Shown: positions 36,385 to 45,492 of the stretch, piece by piece
Numbering within the stretch: the stretch's first letter is position 1
Layout of the letters: each line of letters starts with the position of its first letter
Source of the DNA: JBCCTX01 sp039197765
GTDB taxonomy: Bacteria; Bacteroidota; Bacteroidia; J057
Assembly (NCBI GenBank): GCA_039197765.1
Contig: JBCCTX010000001.1
Location: 1-64,000, forward strand
DNA: 64,000 bases
Reading direction: 5' to 3'
Notes under the pieces: model-generated
What the model was told of the DNA's origin: nothing
Database searches by the model: none
Seen by the model: the letters and a program-made list of their open reading frames with translations, nothing else
Program-made: the position numbers and the translations under genes

Positions 36385-37164
36385 CTAGCCTCCCCTGATA
36401 TTCCCAACAAACTCCCGTGCAGTTCCCTCTATATCTTTTGTATCCTTAATAGCCTTTATAAAGGCGGACCCAATAATCGCTCCGTGGCTATACCTACAGG
36501 CAGTCCTGTACGTCTCATGGTTGTGTATGCCAAAGCCTATCAGACGGGGATTTTTGAGATTCATCCCAACTATGCGCTCAAAATAAGCTTGCTGGCTAGC
36601 TGAAATGTCGCCTGTTTTGCCGGTCGTCGAATCTGTTGAGACCATGTAAATAAACCCATTGGACAACTCATCTATCTTGCGTATTCGCTCTTCAGAGGTC
36701 TGAGGGGAAATGAGGAAAATATTAGATAGATTGTACTGTTCGAATAGGTCTTTGTAGAAATGTTCGTACTCGTATATAGGCACATCCGGGAGGATAAGGC
36801 CATCGATTCCCGTATCTGCTGCATCTTGGCAGAACCGCTCTATTCCGTATTGAAGTACAGGATTTATATATCCCATCAATAACATAGGGATCTCGACAGT
36901 GTCTCTAATCCCTTTAAGTTGTTGAAATAATCGCTCTAAGGTCATGCCATTATTCAGCGCCTGCTGGTTGCTAGCTTGAATCGTTGGGCCATCTGCAATG
37001 GGATCGGAAAAGGGCATGCCTATCTCAATGAGGTCAACTCCTGAATGGGCGAGGGCCTGAATGATGGTTGGAGTATCCTCCAAATGAGGATAACCCGCGG
37101 TACAGTATATGTTTAGCACCTCCTTCGGTTTCTGTTGGAAGAGCGTAATGATTCGATTGTTCAT
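36385..37164 (-). CDS. trpA: Tryptophan synthase alpha chain
   Basis: A 259-residue TIM-barrel protein that cleaves indole-3-glycerol phosphate to indole and glyceraldehyde-3-phosphate, passing indole to TrpB. Catalytic Glu47 and Asp58 lie in DLIEIGMPFSDPIADGP. Further blocks are LLMGYINPVLQYG, DGLILPDVPIYE, NIFLISPQTSEERI and the phosphate site LIGFGIHNHETY/GAIIGSAFI. Last gene of the operon, 49 bp after trpB. Intact. Confidence 0.96.
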   Translation of the reverse strand: MNNRIITLFQQKPKEVLNIYCTAGYPHLEDTPTIIQALAHSGVDLIEIGMPFSDPIADGPTIQASNQQALNNGMTLERLFQQLKGIRDTVEIPMLLMGYINPVLQYGIERFCQDAADTGIDGLILPDVPIYEYEHFYKDLFEQYNLSNIFLISPQTSEERIRKIDELSNGFIYMVSTDSTTGKTGDISASQQAYFERIVGMNLKNPRLIGFGIHNHETYRTACRYSHGAIIGSAFIKAIKDTKDIEGTAREFVGNIRGG

Positions 37165-37213
37165 TGTGGATTTCCTTATTTCTCATGTTACTCACAGGTC
37201 AATTACCTCACAA

Positions 37214-38428
37214 CTAAGAAGTAGTTGTCGCGCGCTCCTCTTGCCTCTCTTCTATATACTTTATATACGTTTGTAAATCTTTATCCCCACGACCCGAGAG
37301 GTTGATCACTACGGATTCCTCCGGTCCAAAATCCTTCTTGTCCAAGACAGCAAAGGCATGAGCGGTTTCAATAGCTGGAATTATACCTTCAACCTCGCTG
37401 AGTTTGTATCCCCAATCCATAGCTTCCTCATCGGTGATGTAGAAGAATTCTGCTCGTTGGGTATCAAATAGGTGTGCATGAATAGGGCCAATACCAGGAT
37501 AGTCTAGCCCAGCAGAAATGGAATGAGGTTCAACTACTTGCCCATCTGGCGTTTGCATTAGGATGGTACGACTCCCGTGTAGAACACCTGGTTTTCCTAG
37601 GTAGGTTGTCGCAGCAGATTTACCCGATTCCAATCCAAGTCCTGCAGCTTCCGCTGCGATGAGGTTGACTTGCGGGCGATCTAGGAAATGATAAAATGCA
37701 CCCATGGCATTACTCCCTCCTCCTACACAGGCGATTACGTGATCTGGATCTTTTTTCCCTATCTTTTCTTCCAGCTGCCATTGGATTTCTTCACTAATCA
37801 CGGCTTGAAAACGAGCAACCATATCGGGGTAGGGGTGTGGCCCTACCACAGATCCTATAATGTAATGAGTGTCTTTGGGATTATTAATCCAATGCCGCAT
37901 GGCTTCGTTGGTGGCGTCTTTCAACGTTTGACTTCCCGAGGTCGCTGGGACAACCTCAGCCCCCAACATACGCATGCGTTGGACATTTGGTGCCTGTCGC
38001 TCAATGTCTACCGCTCCCATATATACAATACATTCCATCCCCATGAGGGCACATACAGTGGCGGTAGCCACTCCATGTTGCCCTGCTCCTGTTTCAGCGA
38101 TAATCTTCTCTTTGCCTAATTTTTGAGCCATTAGAATCTGCCCCATGGTATTGTTTACCTTGTGAGCGCCAGTATGACATAGGTCTTCCCGTTTTAAATA
38201 GATCTGGGTACCGTAGGCCTGAGAAAGTCGTTTGGCGAAATACAAGGGGGTAGGTCTTCCCACATAATCCTTTAACAATTGTCGAAATTCTTTTTGGAAG
38301 GCCTCCGATTCACTGATTTCTATATAGGAGTTCCGCAATTGCTCTATATTGGGATGAAGCATTTCTGGGATATATGCTCCTCCAAATTGGCCATAGTAGC
38401 CTTGTTCATTTACGGTAAATGGTGACAT
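37214..38428 (-). CDS. trpB: Tryptophan synthase beta chain
   Basis: A 404-residue PLP enzyme that condenses indole with serine to tryptophan. PLP Lys90 is in CHTGAHKVNNTM. The phosphate-binding GGGSNAMG and the monovalent-cation region follow. AETGAGQHGVATATVCALMG is the family signature. The start is MSPFTVNEQGYYGQFGGAYI, the standard TrpB1 N-terminus, so this is the canonical type rather than TrpB2. Located between trpF and trpA. Confidence 0.97.
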   Translation of the reverse strand: MSPFTVNEQGYYGQFGGAYIPEMLHPNIEQLRNSYIEISESEAFQKEFRQLLKDYVGRPTPLYFAKRLSQAYGTQIYLKREDLCHTGAHKVNNTMGQILMAQKLGKEKIIAETGAGQHGVATATVCALMGMECIVYMGAVDIERQAPNVQRMRMLGAEVVPATSGSQTLKDATNEAMRHWINNPKDTHYIIGSVVGPHPYPDMVARFQAVISEEIQWQLEEKIGKKDPDHVIACVGGGSNAMGAFYHFLDRPQVNLIAAEAAGLGLESGKSAATTYLGKPGVLHGSRTILMQTPDGQVVEPHSISAGLDYPGIGPIHAHLFDTQRAEFFYITDEEAMDWGYKLSEVEGIIPAIETAHAFAVLDKKDFGPEESVVINLSGRGDKDLQTYIKYIEERQEERATTTS

Positions 38429-38480
38429 AGGTAATTAGTTGGTTAATGTATGGTCCGCTGTATTTAGGATGGTTTTATTT

Positions 38481-39110
38481 CTATTTCAAGGAATCAATTT
38501 CTTGCTTGAAGGTATGGACCTTTGCAATGTCCTTTCTTCCAGGTTCTAGTTCGAATTTGCTATTGATGTCCAAAGCATAAAGCATAGGATGATGGAATGC
38601 ATAAATTTCGTGAATATGCTCTGGACTAATCCCCCCACTTAGAAAAAAAGGGATATCCTCTGCATACTGATTTAATGTTTCCCATTGAAAACGCACGCCA
38701 TTTCCACCCGGTTTTTCCCCTTTGGTATCGAAGAGAAAATAGTCCACCACCCCTTTGTAGTCTTTTAAAGCAGAAAAGTCAAAGGCCTTTTTTCCAATGG
38801 AAAATGCTTTGATAACAATCAGTCCTTTTTGTCGGAGAGACCTGCAAAAAGCTGGAGTTTCTTTTCCGTGTAACTGGACGGCTTGCAAGGTATACATCTG
38901 TGCCATCTCTAGAATGTATTCCTCCGTCTCATTGACAAATACACCGACCAATTGGGTAGAACCCAAAGGGGGAACTTCATTTGGATCAAGTATCCCCTCC
39001 ACGTGTCTCGCCGATTTTTCATAGAAAATCAAGCCCATATAATCGGGAGGTTTTTGAAGTAAGGCGATTATATTTTGGGGATATTTCATCCCACATACCT
39101 TGAGTTTCAT
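38481..39110 (-). CDS. trpF: Phosphoribosylanthranilate isomerase
   Basis: A 209-residue TIM barrel that isomerises N-(5-phosphoribosyl)anthranilate to CdRP. Signatures: KLKVCGMKYPQNI with catalytic Cys6, YMGLIFYEKSARHV, LVGVFVNETEEYI, AVQLHGKETPAFC and FLFDTKGEKPGGNGVRFQW with the catalytic Asp, then FLSGGISPEHI. Monofunctional, not fused with TrpC. It lies 81 bp after trpC, a gap holding a dispersed-repeat fragment. Confidence 0.95.
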   Translation of the reverse strand: MKLKVCGMKYPQNIIALLQKPPDYMGLIFYEKSARHVEGILDPNEVPPLGSTQLVGVFVNETEEYILEMAQMYTLQAVQLHGKETPAFCRSLRQKGLIVIKAFSIGKKAFDFSALKDYKGVVDYFLFDTKGEKPGGNGVRFQWETLNQYAEDIPFFLSGGISPEHIHEIYAFHHPMLYALDINSKFELEPGRKDIAKVHTFKQEIDSLK

Positions 39111-39159
39111 ATTGGGTTAATTTGTCGAAGGTCTGTGATCGGTTGTTGCATGTGAAATG

Positions 39160-39222
39160 GATGAGATTTACTCTTATACACGAAACCACAACTACTGGCT
39201 ACCGACTACTGACTCGTTTTGG
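39160..39222. repeat. Dispersed repeat fragment at the trpC 3' end
   Basis: Reading the plus strand, 39190-39220 is rich in CTAC(T/C)G and GACTAC(T) units (ctactggctaccgactactgactcg). On the coding strand this supplies the last trpC residues, SVVGSQ, and the stop. The same unit type occurs at 19162, 22268 and 62767. Confidence 0.6.
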
Positions 39223-40001
39223 ACTCTTTTTACAAACTCCCTACAGGCCTGCCCGGGATCTTGTGTTTCCATAAAGCGCTGCCCCATCAGGAAGCCTTTG
39301 AACCCTACCTCGCGTAAGCGCAGAACCTCTTTGGGATCACTCAGTCCACTTTCAGCTACTTTTACAAATTCGTTAGGGATTCTTTCAGAGAGACTTAAAG
39401 AGGTATGAATGTCTACAGTGAAATCCTTTAAGTTCCGATTATTAACGCCGACTAGGTCGATATGTTCATTGAGACTTCGATCAAGTTCCTCTTGGTTGTG
39501 TACCTCCATGAGGACTTCCAATTGTAGGCTGTGTGCAAATAGGGCTAATTGTTTTATTTCTTCGGGAGTCAGAATGGCTGCGATCAACAGAATCACGTCT
39601 GCTCCCATGGCCCTTGCCTCCAAAATTTGAAATGTATCTAGGATGAAATCCTTTCGAAGGATCGGAATTTGAAGAATGCTGCGCGCTTGCTCAACGTCTT
39701 CTTTTTGCCCCATAAAGAATGTTCCATCTGTGAGTACAGAAACCCCACTTACGCCCGCCTCTTGATAGGCTCCTACTGTATCTTTTACTGTGGCGGTATC
39801 ATTGATAATACCTTGAGAGGGAGACTTGCGTTTAAATTCGGCAATAATACCGGAGGCACCATCCGAAGTGAGTTGGGCCTTCAGCGAAACGCGGGGAAGT
39901 TCAAAGAGCGGTGAACGTTCCAATTCTTTTGCCGCTAGCCTTTGCTGCAACGCAGCAAGTTCTTTTTGTTTGTGTAAAACGATTTTATCTAGGATGTTCA
40001 T
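39192..40001 (-). CDS. trpC: Indole-3-glycerol phosphate synthase
   Basis: A 269-residue TIM barrel that converts CdRP to indole-3-glycerol phosphate. I start it at ATG 40001 (MNILDKIVLHKQKEL), the usual N-terminus; a GTG two codons upstream (40007) is less likely. Signatures: IIAEFKRKSPSQGIIND with the catalytic Lys, VLTDGTFFMGQKEDV, ILRKDFILDTFQI, DLVGVNNRNLKDFTV and KVAESGLSDPKEV. The last six residues, SVVGSQ, come from a dispersed repeat. Confidence 0.95.
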   Translation of the reverse strand: MNILDKIVLHKQKELAALQQRLAAKELERSPLFELPRVSLKAQLTSDGASGIIAEFKRKSPSQGIINDTATVKDTVGAYQEAGVSGVSVLTDGTFFMGQKEDVEQARSILQIPILRKDFILDTFQILEARAMGADVILLIAAILTPEEIKQLALFAHSLQLEVLMEVHNQEELDRSLNEHIDLVGVNNRNLKDFTVDIHTSLSLSERIPNEFVKVAESGLSDPKEVLRLREVGFKGFLMGQRFMETQDPGQACREFVKRVQNESVVGSQ

Positions 40002-40092
40002 GAGCACTTAGTATTGTTAGTTTCTTTTATAATCTTTTTTCCACCCTTATTTCTCCAGAATTCCTATACCGTTCAAAATTTTCCTATCCACA

Positions 40093-41085
40093 TCACTGAC
40101 CCACAAAACCCTTGAATGTTTCATTAGCTTTCCCAGATTCCAGGGAAACCCTTGCTGCTGCAACTGCATCAGCCATACTTAATTCGGGCCGAGCACACTG
40201 AATCGCAAGCCCAGCGTTGGCCAATACAACTTCTTTTTGGGCAAGGGTTCCTTCGTTTTTCAATACCTTTTCAAAAATTGCAGCGGCCTCAGGCACTGAA
40301 TTACCTCCAAATAAAGCCTCAGGTGTATGGGAACTCAGGGTAAGCTCTTCGGGTAACACTACCTGTTCCCCGCCTCTCCGAATGATTTTGGCGGGACCCG
40401 TGAGGGATACCTCATCATAGCCGTCCAAGGCATGGACTATGGCAAATTCTTTGTCGGTTTTCTGGTAGATGTAACCATAGAGTCTGGCTAATTCCAAACT
40501 GAAGACGCCTACAAGTTGCCTACGAGGAAAGGCAGGATTTACCATGGGGCCTAGCATATTGAAGAAAGTCTTAAGTTTCAGTTCTCTTCGAATAGGAGCC
40601 ACATGCTTCATAGCAGGATGAAATAGGGGCGCATGGATAAAGCAGATGTTGTAGTCCTCCAAGGATCGCTTAAGGGCATCGGGGTCATTGGTGAAGGTAT
40701 AGCCAAAATATTCAATCATGTTCGACGATCCTGAAACGGAGGATACACCATAATTTCCGTGTTTCGTTACCTTTACGCCCGCTCCAGCAGCTACAAAAGA
40801 AGATAAGGTTGAAATATTGAAGGTATCCTTGCCGTCTCCCCCTGTACCACATAAATCTATGGGGTCAAATTCTGCCAGGTCCAATGCGATACAGAGTTCT
40901 AACATCGCTTCGCGGAAGCCAGAAAGTTCTTCTACCGTTATGCTGCGCATGTTGAATACCGTAAGGAAAGCCGATACTTGAGCTGGGGGGTAGTTTCCAC
41001 CTGCGGCAATATCTTGGAGGACCTTTTTTGCTTCCGCTTTGGTCAACGTATTGTGTTCAAATAGGTGATTGAGTAGGTCTTTCAT
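40093..41085 (-). CDS. trpD: Anthranilate phosphoribosyltransferase
   Basis: A 330-residue enzyme that transfers phosphoribosyl from PRPP to anthranilate. I use ATG 41085, two bases after the trpG stop; a start at 41103 would overlap trpG by 16 bp and adds MARNVT. Signatures: the PRPP loop GTGGDG (80-85) followed by KDTFNIST, VTKHGNYGVSSVSGSSN, and FNMLGPMVNP. Located between trpG and trpC. Confidence 0.95.
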   Translation of the reverse strand: MKDLLNHLFEHNTLTKAEAKKVLQDIAAGGNYPPAQVSAFLTVFNMRSITVEELSGFREAMLELCIALDLAEFDPIDLCGTGGDGKDTFNISTLSSFVAAGAGVKVTKHGNYGVSSVSGSSNMIEYFGYTFTNDPDALKRSLEDYNICFIHAPLFHPAMKHVAPIRRELKLKTFFNMLGPMVNPAFPRRQLVGVFSLELARLYGYIYQKTDKEFAIVHALDGYDEVSLTGPAKIIRRGGEQVVLPEELTLSSHTPEALFGGNSVPEAAAIFEKVLKNEGTLAQKEVVLANAGLAIQCARPELSMADAVAAARVSLESGKANETFKGFVGQ

Positions 41086-41087
41086 AG

Positions 41088-41663
41088 TTACATTTCTAGC
41101 CAATTTTTCATCAGACGGATTCCGTGTTCTGTAATAACGGATTCGGGATGGAATTGCACTCCATACACAGGATATTCCTTGTGCTTAATGGCCATAATAC
41201 AGGCCTGGTCATCTACAGCTAAAACGCTTAATTTGCCATTTATGGAGGTGGGGTCTACCGCCCAGGAATGATACCTCGCCACTTGGAATATAGCGGGTAG
41301 GCCATCAAACAGGGGATCTTCCGTTATATCTATTTTTGTAGGGGTAGCAACTCCATGCAAAACCTCTTTGAGGTTGTACAGGCGGGCTCCAAACCCCTCG
41401 GCGATGGCCTGATGTCCTAGACATACGCCCAGGATGTGTTTGGTTGAGGCATACTGGCGAATAAGCTCAGGCATGATTCCTGCTTCCTCCGGAAGGCCAG
41501 GGCCTGGGGAAAGCAATACCTTTTCATATGCATTAACAGCACCCAACTCAATGCGGTCGTTTCGGAAAACATCCATTTGGTCTCCATAGCCAAGTTCCCT
41601 GATGATATGAACTAGGTTGAAGGTAAAGGAGTCGTAATTGTCTAGTACCAGTATCTTAGGCAT
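41088..41663 (-). CDS. trpG: Anthranilate synthase component II (glutamine amidotransferase)
   Basis: A 191-residue class I amidotransferase from ATG 41663, which overlaps the trpE stop by 8 bp; the frame is open further upstream inside trpE but that is not homologous. Cys81 (GVCLGHQAIAEG) with His172 and Glu174 (FHPES) forms the catalytic triad. DNYDSFTFNLVH is the N-terminal signature. It supplies ammonia to TrpE, and overlap should couple their translation. Confidence 0.95.
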   Translation of the reverse strand: MPKILVLDNYDSFTFNLVHIIRELGYGDQMDVFRNDRIELGAVNAYEKVLLSPGPGLPEEAGIMPELIRQYASTKHILGVCLGHQAIAEGFGARLYNLKEVLHGVATPTKIDITEDPLFDGLPAIFQVARYHSWAVDPTSINGKLSVLAVDDQACIMAIKHKEYPVYGVQFHPESVITEHGIRLMKNWLEM

Positions 41664-43083
41664 AGCTTTCTTGTATGTTGATTTCTTTGGCCAGGTTAAT
41701 AGCTGTTCGCAAGGCCATAAGCTTGTTGTGCACTTCCTGTAGTTCACTTGCAGGGTCGGATTTGGAAACAATCCCTGCACCTGCTTGGTAATACAATTGA
41801 TTTCCTTTGCTTAAAAAGGAGCGGATCATAATCGCTTGGTTGAAGTTTCCATCAAAACCCAAATACCCGATACATCCACCGTAATACCCTCGGTTTCCGT
41901 TTTCGTATTGATTGATGAGCTGCATGGCCCTATGCTTGGGTGCTCCGGAAAGGGTTCCTGCTGGAAAGGTATCTGCAACGAGTTGAAGGGATGAAACAGA
42001 AGCATCTATTTCTGCTGTAACTTTAGATACCAAGTGGATGACATGAGAGAAGTATTGAACCTCTTTGAAGGTATCTACCTTTACGTCTTTTCCATTTCTG
42101 CTAAGGTCATTTCTCGCCAAATCTACCAGCATGATGTGCTCTGCATTCTCTTTGGGGTCCTCAGACAACTGCTTAGCAAGTTCCTGATCTTGCTGATCAT
42201 TCCCCGTTCTGCGGAAGGTCCCTGCAATGGGGTGAATTTCTGCCATACCCTGATTGATCACCAACTGTGCCTCAGGGGAGGAACCAAAGATTTTGAAGGT
42301 GCCGTAATCGCAGTAAAAGAGGTAGGGAGAGGGATTGATAGATCTTAAGGTCCTGTAGACATTAAACTCATCCCCTAAAAAGCCCTGATAAAAACGCCTT
42401 GCAAGGACGATTTGGAATACATCTCCCAATTGGCAATGGTCTTTACCTTTTTGAATGATCGCAAGAAATTCTTCATCACTCAGATTGGTCTTTTCCTCTT
42501 CCACAGTTTCAAAATTGTATAAGGGAACGGTGGGATTTACCAGCAGGCTTTGGATATGCTTAATTTGACTTGGGCCTTCTTCATAGCTATGTTCGAAAAT
42601 ATACAACTCATTGTTGAAGTGGTTGATGACTACCAGATATTTATATAACTGGTACAAGATATCAGGGATCTGGCGATCCGAGTCTGTGTAGGTGTCAATT
42701 TCGATATCTTCATAGTGTCGCACGGTGTCATAAGATTGATAGCCAAACAACCCTGCATAGCTGAATTTCATCTGTAAATCTTCGATCTGGAAGCTATCAA
42801 TAAAGCTTTGCAAGAGCGCAGGAACTGTATGTGAAGAATCAACAGGTGTTGCCGTTTCTGATCCATCGGGAAATTGCTGTGTAACTATTCCTTTTTGTAA
42901 CTCAAACCGAGCGAGTGGCTCGCAGCAAATGAAGGAATAGGTATTTTCATTACCATGATAGTCTGAACTTTCCAACAGGATGGAATTGGCATATCGATCC
43001 CGTAGGCGTAAATACACACTAACTGGCGTTACCGTATCGGCCAGCATTTTCTTGTATTGGGTGTGAAGTTTAAAGGGTTTCAT
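41656..43083 (-). CDS. trpE: Anthranilate synthase component I
   Basis: A 475-residue chorismate-utilising enzyme that forms anthranilate. It is the first enzyme of the operon. C-terminal blocks: GDVFQIVLARRFY, IFGSSPEAQLVI, EIHPIAGTFRRTGNDQQDQ, VDLARNDLSRNGKDV, FPAGTLSGAPKHRAMQLINQ and YYGGCIGYLGFDG. The N-terminus (VSVYLRLRDRYANSILLES) holds the Trp-feedback LLES pattern. The translation start follows an attenuator (43163-43293). Confidence 0.96.
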   Translation of the reverse strand: MKPFKLHTQYKKMLADTVTPVSVYLRLRDRYANSILLESSDYHGNENTYSFICCEPLARFELQKGIVTQQFPDGSETATPVDSSHTVPALLQSFIDSFQIEDLQMKFSYAGLFGYQSYDTVRHYEDIEIDTYTDSDRQIPDILYQLYKYLVVINHFNNELYIFEHSYEEGPSQIKHIQSLLVNPTVPLYNFETVEEEKTNLSDEEFLAIIQKGKDHCQLGDVFQIVLARRFYQGFLGDEFNVYRTLRSINPSPYLFYCDYGTFKIFGSSPEAQLVINQGMAEIHPIAGTFRRTGNDQQDQELAKQLSEDPKENAEHIMLVDLARNDLSRNGKDVKVDTFKEVQYFSHVIHLVSKVTAEIDASVSSLQLVADTFPAGTLSGAPKHRAMQLINQYENGNRGYYGGCIGYLGFDGNFNQAIMIRSFLSKGNQLYYQAGAGIVSKSDPASELQEVHNKLMALRTAINLAKEINIQESYA

Positions 43084-43162
43084 GAAATAGGTAGTCTATG
43101 GTCTATGGTTAATATTTAGATCGAAAAATACTCTTTGTGAACGAAGAAAATAGCACAATAAA

Positions 43163-43198
43163 TAAAAAAGAGCTTACGCCCTAGGCAGTAAACTCTCT
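43163..43198 (-). terminator. trp attenuator: intrinsic terminator in leader
   Basis: On the minus strand, AGAGTTTAC (43196-43188) pairs with GTAAGCTCT (43177-43169), a 9-bp stem with one G-T wobble. The loop contains a GCC/GGC extension, and TTTTTT follows. It lies between the Trp-rich leader peptide and trpE, where transcription would end when Trp is plentiful. Confidence 0.8.
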
Positions 43199-43227
43199 TA
43201 TTTTTTTATCAAATAAAGAAATAGGTA

Positions 43228-43293
43228 TCACCGCCCATGAAGAATCATCGGACGCCACCACCAGTTATTCAATATTTGATTAAATTTTTTCAA
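43228..43293 (-). CDS. trpL: trp leader peptide (TrpL-like) with three consecutive Trp codons
   Basis: A 21-residue frame starting at TTG 43293 (no ATG is available; an in-frame TAA lies six bases upstream) and ending at TGA 43230-43228. It encodes MKKFNQIL followed by NNWWWRP; three TGG codons are consecutive at 43263-43255. It is too short for ordinary ORF finding. Ribosome stalling at the Trp codons when Trp-tRNA is scarce should block the downstream terminator. A TTG start is an inference. Confidence 0.8.
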   Translation of the reverse strand: MKKFNQILNNWWWRPMILHGR

Positions 43294-43313
43294 ATGGGTT
43301 TAAAATATGTCTG

Positions 43314-43342
43314 CTAATATAGAGTTTTTTTTAGTCTGTCAA
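43314..43342 (-). promoter_or_regulatory. Candidate trp operon promoter
   Basis: Minus strand: TTGACA begins at 43342 and TATATTAG spans 43321-43314, with 18 bases between TTG and it. This fits the Bacteroidota TTG / TAxxTTTG layout closely. It lies 20 bp before the leader peptide start. An A-tract fills the spacer. Confidence 0.55.
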
Positions 43343-43452
43343 AAAGATTAAAAAATTTTTGGCGTTTTTGGTAATTCTATCTTTCGGGTATGGATTCTTC
43401 AAGCTTTCCAAGTGCGAAATTGGATAGATACTTATCTTCCTGCCTAAGTAGA

Positions 43453-44166
43453 TCAACTTCCTTTTAAGGACTGGATAACGTCGTCCCGGTAGGCACGGCC
43501 AATGGAAATTACCTTTGAGCCAATCTCGATTTGCACGGCATTAAAGGCAGTAATCTTTTGAGTATTTACAATGAAGGACCTATGAATCCTCATGAATGCT
43601 GGAGTCAGCCTCTTTCCAAATTCACTGATCTTACCCTTTGTGATGATCTTCTTTTCCGCTGTACATATCCGAACATAGTCTTTTAGGCTTTCGATATACA
43701 GTATTTGGTCAAATGCTACCTTGATAAATTTTTTATTGGAATTGACATAGATGTGATCGTGTACTAAGGGGGAAGGGGAATGAGGCTCCCAAAAAGTTTC
43801 GGGGTTTGCCTGATACAGATTTTTAAATTTGTTGATTGCCTTAAAGAAGCGGGAAAAACTGATGGGTTTTAGTAAATAATCTACTACCTCTAATTCATAA
43901 CTTTCTAGTGCATACTTTCGATGGGCGGTTGTAAAAATTACTTTGGGATGGGTATTCAGGGATTCTACAAAGTCAATGCCTGAGATGAAGGGCATTTGTA
44001 TATCGAGGAAAATCAGTTCGATTTCCGTAGATCGAAGAAATTCAAAGGCCTTTAAAGGGTTCTGAAAACTTCCCAAGTGTTCCAGGTCAGGAATTTGCTT
44101 TATATGACCTTCGATCACTTGAATAGCTAATGGCTCATCGTCAATTATAATACAGGGAATAGACAT
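43453..44166 (-). CDS. LytTR-type response regulator
   Basis: A 237-residue protein: receiver domain (1-120) with acidic pocket Asp9/Asp10, phospho-acceptor Asp55 (LIFLDIQMPFISG) and Lys near VVDYLLKPISF, then a LytTR DNA-binding domain (about 135-237) with FMRIHRSFIVN and SKVISIGRAYRDDV. It is encoded 6 bp after its cognate LytS-type kinase. It controls genes through direct repeats in promoters; targets unknown. Confidence 0.93.
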   Translation of the reverse strand: MSIPCIIIDDEPLAIQVIEGHIKQIPDLEHLGSFQNPLKAFEFLRSTEIELIFLDIQMPFISGIDFVESLNTHPKVIFTTAHRKYALESYELEVVDYLLKPISFSRFFKAINKFKNLYQANPETFWEPHSPSPLVHDHIYVNSNKKFIKVAFDQILYIESLKDYVRICTAEKKIITKGKISEFGKRLTPAFMRIHRSFIVNTQKITAFNAVQIEIGSKVISIGRAYRDDVIQSLKGS

Positions 44167-44172
44167 AGGTTG

Positions 44173-45249
44173 TTAGCTCAGTACAATGGTTAATTCTAGG
44201 GTATAGGTATGTGCGTCTCCTTTTGTGTCTAATGTATACATCTTAGGGTAATTCAGTTCTAACTGTCGATTGATGTTGGTAGAACCAAGTCCATTTCGTT
44301 TATGGGGAGTTTCATATGAGTTAGGCAGCTGGGGGATGGAATTGATGACCGTAAATTGAAGTAAATCTGTGTCAGTAACTAAGTTAATTTCGACCGTTGC
44401 TCCCTCAGGATTGGGACTTACCCCGTGTTTGAAGGCATTTTCGACCATTGAGAGTAAAATCATAGGTGCAATCGGGATGTCAGGTTGTAAAATGGCGTGG
44501 GTAAAACCTAATGCTAGTGCATTTCCATAGCGAAGTTTCTCCAATTCAATATAGCTTTTTATCATCTCGACCTCTTTACTTAATGGGATACGATTGGAGC
44601 TGCTTTCATGAAGAATATAATCTAAGAGTTCCGAAAGCTTCATTACAACTAAAGGAGCTGCATCGGATTTTGCTAAGGTTAGCGCATACAGATTATTTAG
44701 CGTGTTGAAAAGGAAATGGGGATTTATTTGCGCCTTAAGGAATTTGAGTTCGCTGGCTATTTTTTCTTTTTCCAAGACTTCCAATCTGTGTTTTTCTTCA
44801 AAGCGCTCTTTGACGACCTTTATGGCGAGCATGAGAAAAGCTGTGATATATACACCCGGGAAATAAACAGAAAATAAATACAGGGGATCGCCTAGTATAT
44901 CACCTAGAGATTCTTGCTCAAAATTTTCCCGAAAAACAGGCTCTGCTACATATATGGAACAAATGCGAGCCAAGGCAGAAAATACATATACAGCAAGTAA
45001 ACAAGATATAGCAAAGGCTACATATTTTTTTCCTAAAAACAGCTTAGGGTACAAGTAATACACTAATGTGTAGGCGGCTAGGACCTGGGCCGGTAAGAGG
45101 GAGAGATAATAGATGATTTGGTAGATTAGAGGGCCAGGATTCAAGGAGGCCAAAAGGGTATACATGAGAAAGAAACTTCCCCAGTACAGTAGGTGCATAG
45201 CCAGCCTGTTTTGAAGAATGCTATCTACTAAATTGAGACGGGACTTCAT
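44173..45249 (-). CDS. LytS/YehU-type sensor histidine kinase
   Basis: A 358-residue kinase. Four hydrophobic helices lie in the first 145 residues (for example FFLMYTLLASL, YLSLLPAQVLAAYTLVYY, FAISCLLAVYVFSALA), then a coiled coil and the His_kinase domain with phospho-acceptor His178 in KAQINPHFLFNTLNNL. The ATPase part has MVENAFKHGVSP and GLGSTNINRQLELNYP. It pairs with the response regulator 6 bp downstream. Confidence 0.93.
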   Translation of the reverse strand: MKSRLNLVDSILQNRLAMHLLYWGSFFLMYTLLASLNPGPLIYQIIYYLSLLPAQVLAAYTLVYYLYPKLFLGKKYVAFAISCLLAVYVFSALARICSIYVAEPVFRENFEQESLGDILGDPLYLFSVYFPGVYITAFLMLAIKVVKERFEEKHRLEVLEKEKIASELKFLKAQINPHFLFNTLNNLYALTLAKSDAAPLVVMKLSELLDYILHESSSNRIPLSKEVEMIKSYIELEKLRYGNALALGFTHAILQPDIPIAPMILLSMVENAFKHGVSPNPEGATVEINLVTDTDLLQFTVINSIPQLPNSYETPHKRNGLGSTNINRQLELNYPKMYTLDTKGDAHTYTLELTIVLS

Positions 45250-45492
45250 CCTCCTATACTGGTGAAAATCCGCTTATTTTGCTAATTGGATCGCTAAAGA
45301 GCGTATATATACTCCCGAGGAGCCTTTTTCACATGATTAACTGCTTTTCGCTTCATGTTTGCTTTCTGGGGGGAATAACAAGGTATTCATCGATTTTCTC
45401 ACATAGGAACTTCTCTTTTTCCTTCCTTTGGTAAAGAACATCCTTATTTAGGGTCCCTTTAAGAACGTATTCCTTAACAACCTGGCATCTGT

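Noticed and set aside
43084..43162. Possible second leader peptide before trpE
   Set aside because: Only the Trp-rich frame at 43228-43293 has the required codons; this part is the repeat and post-terminator spacer.
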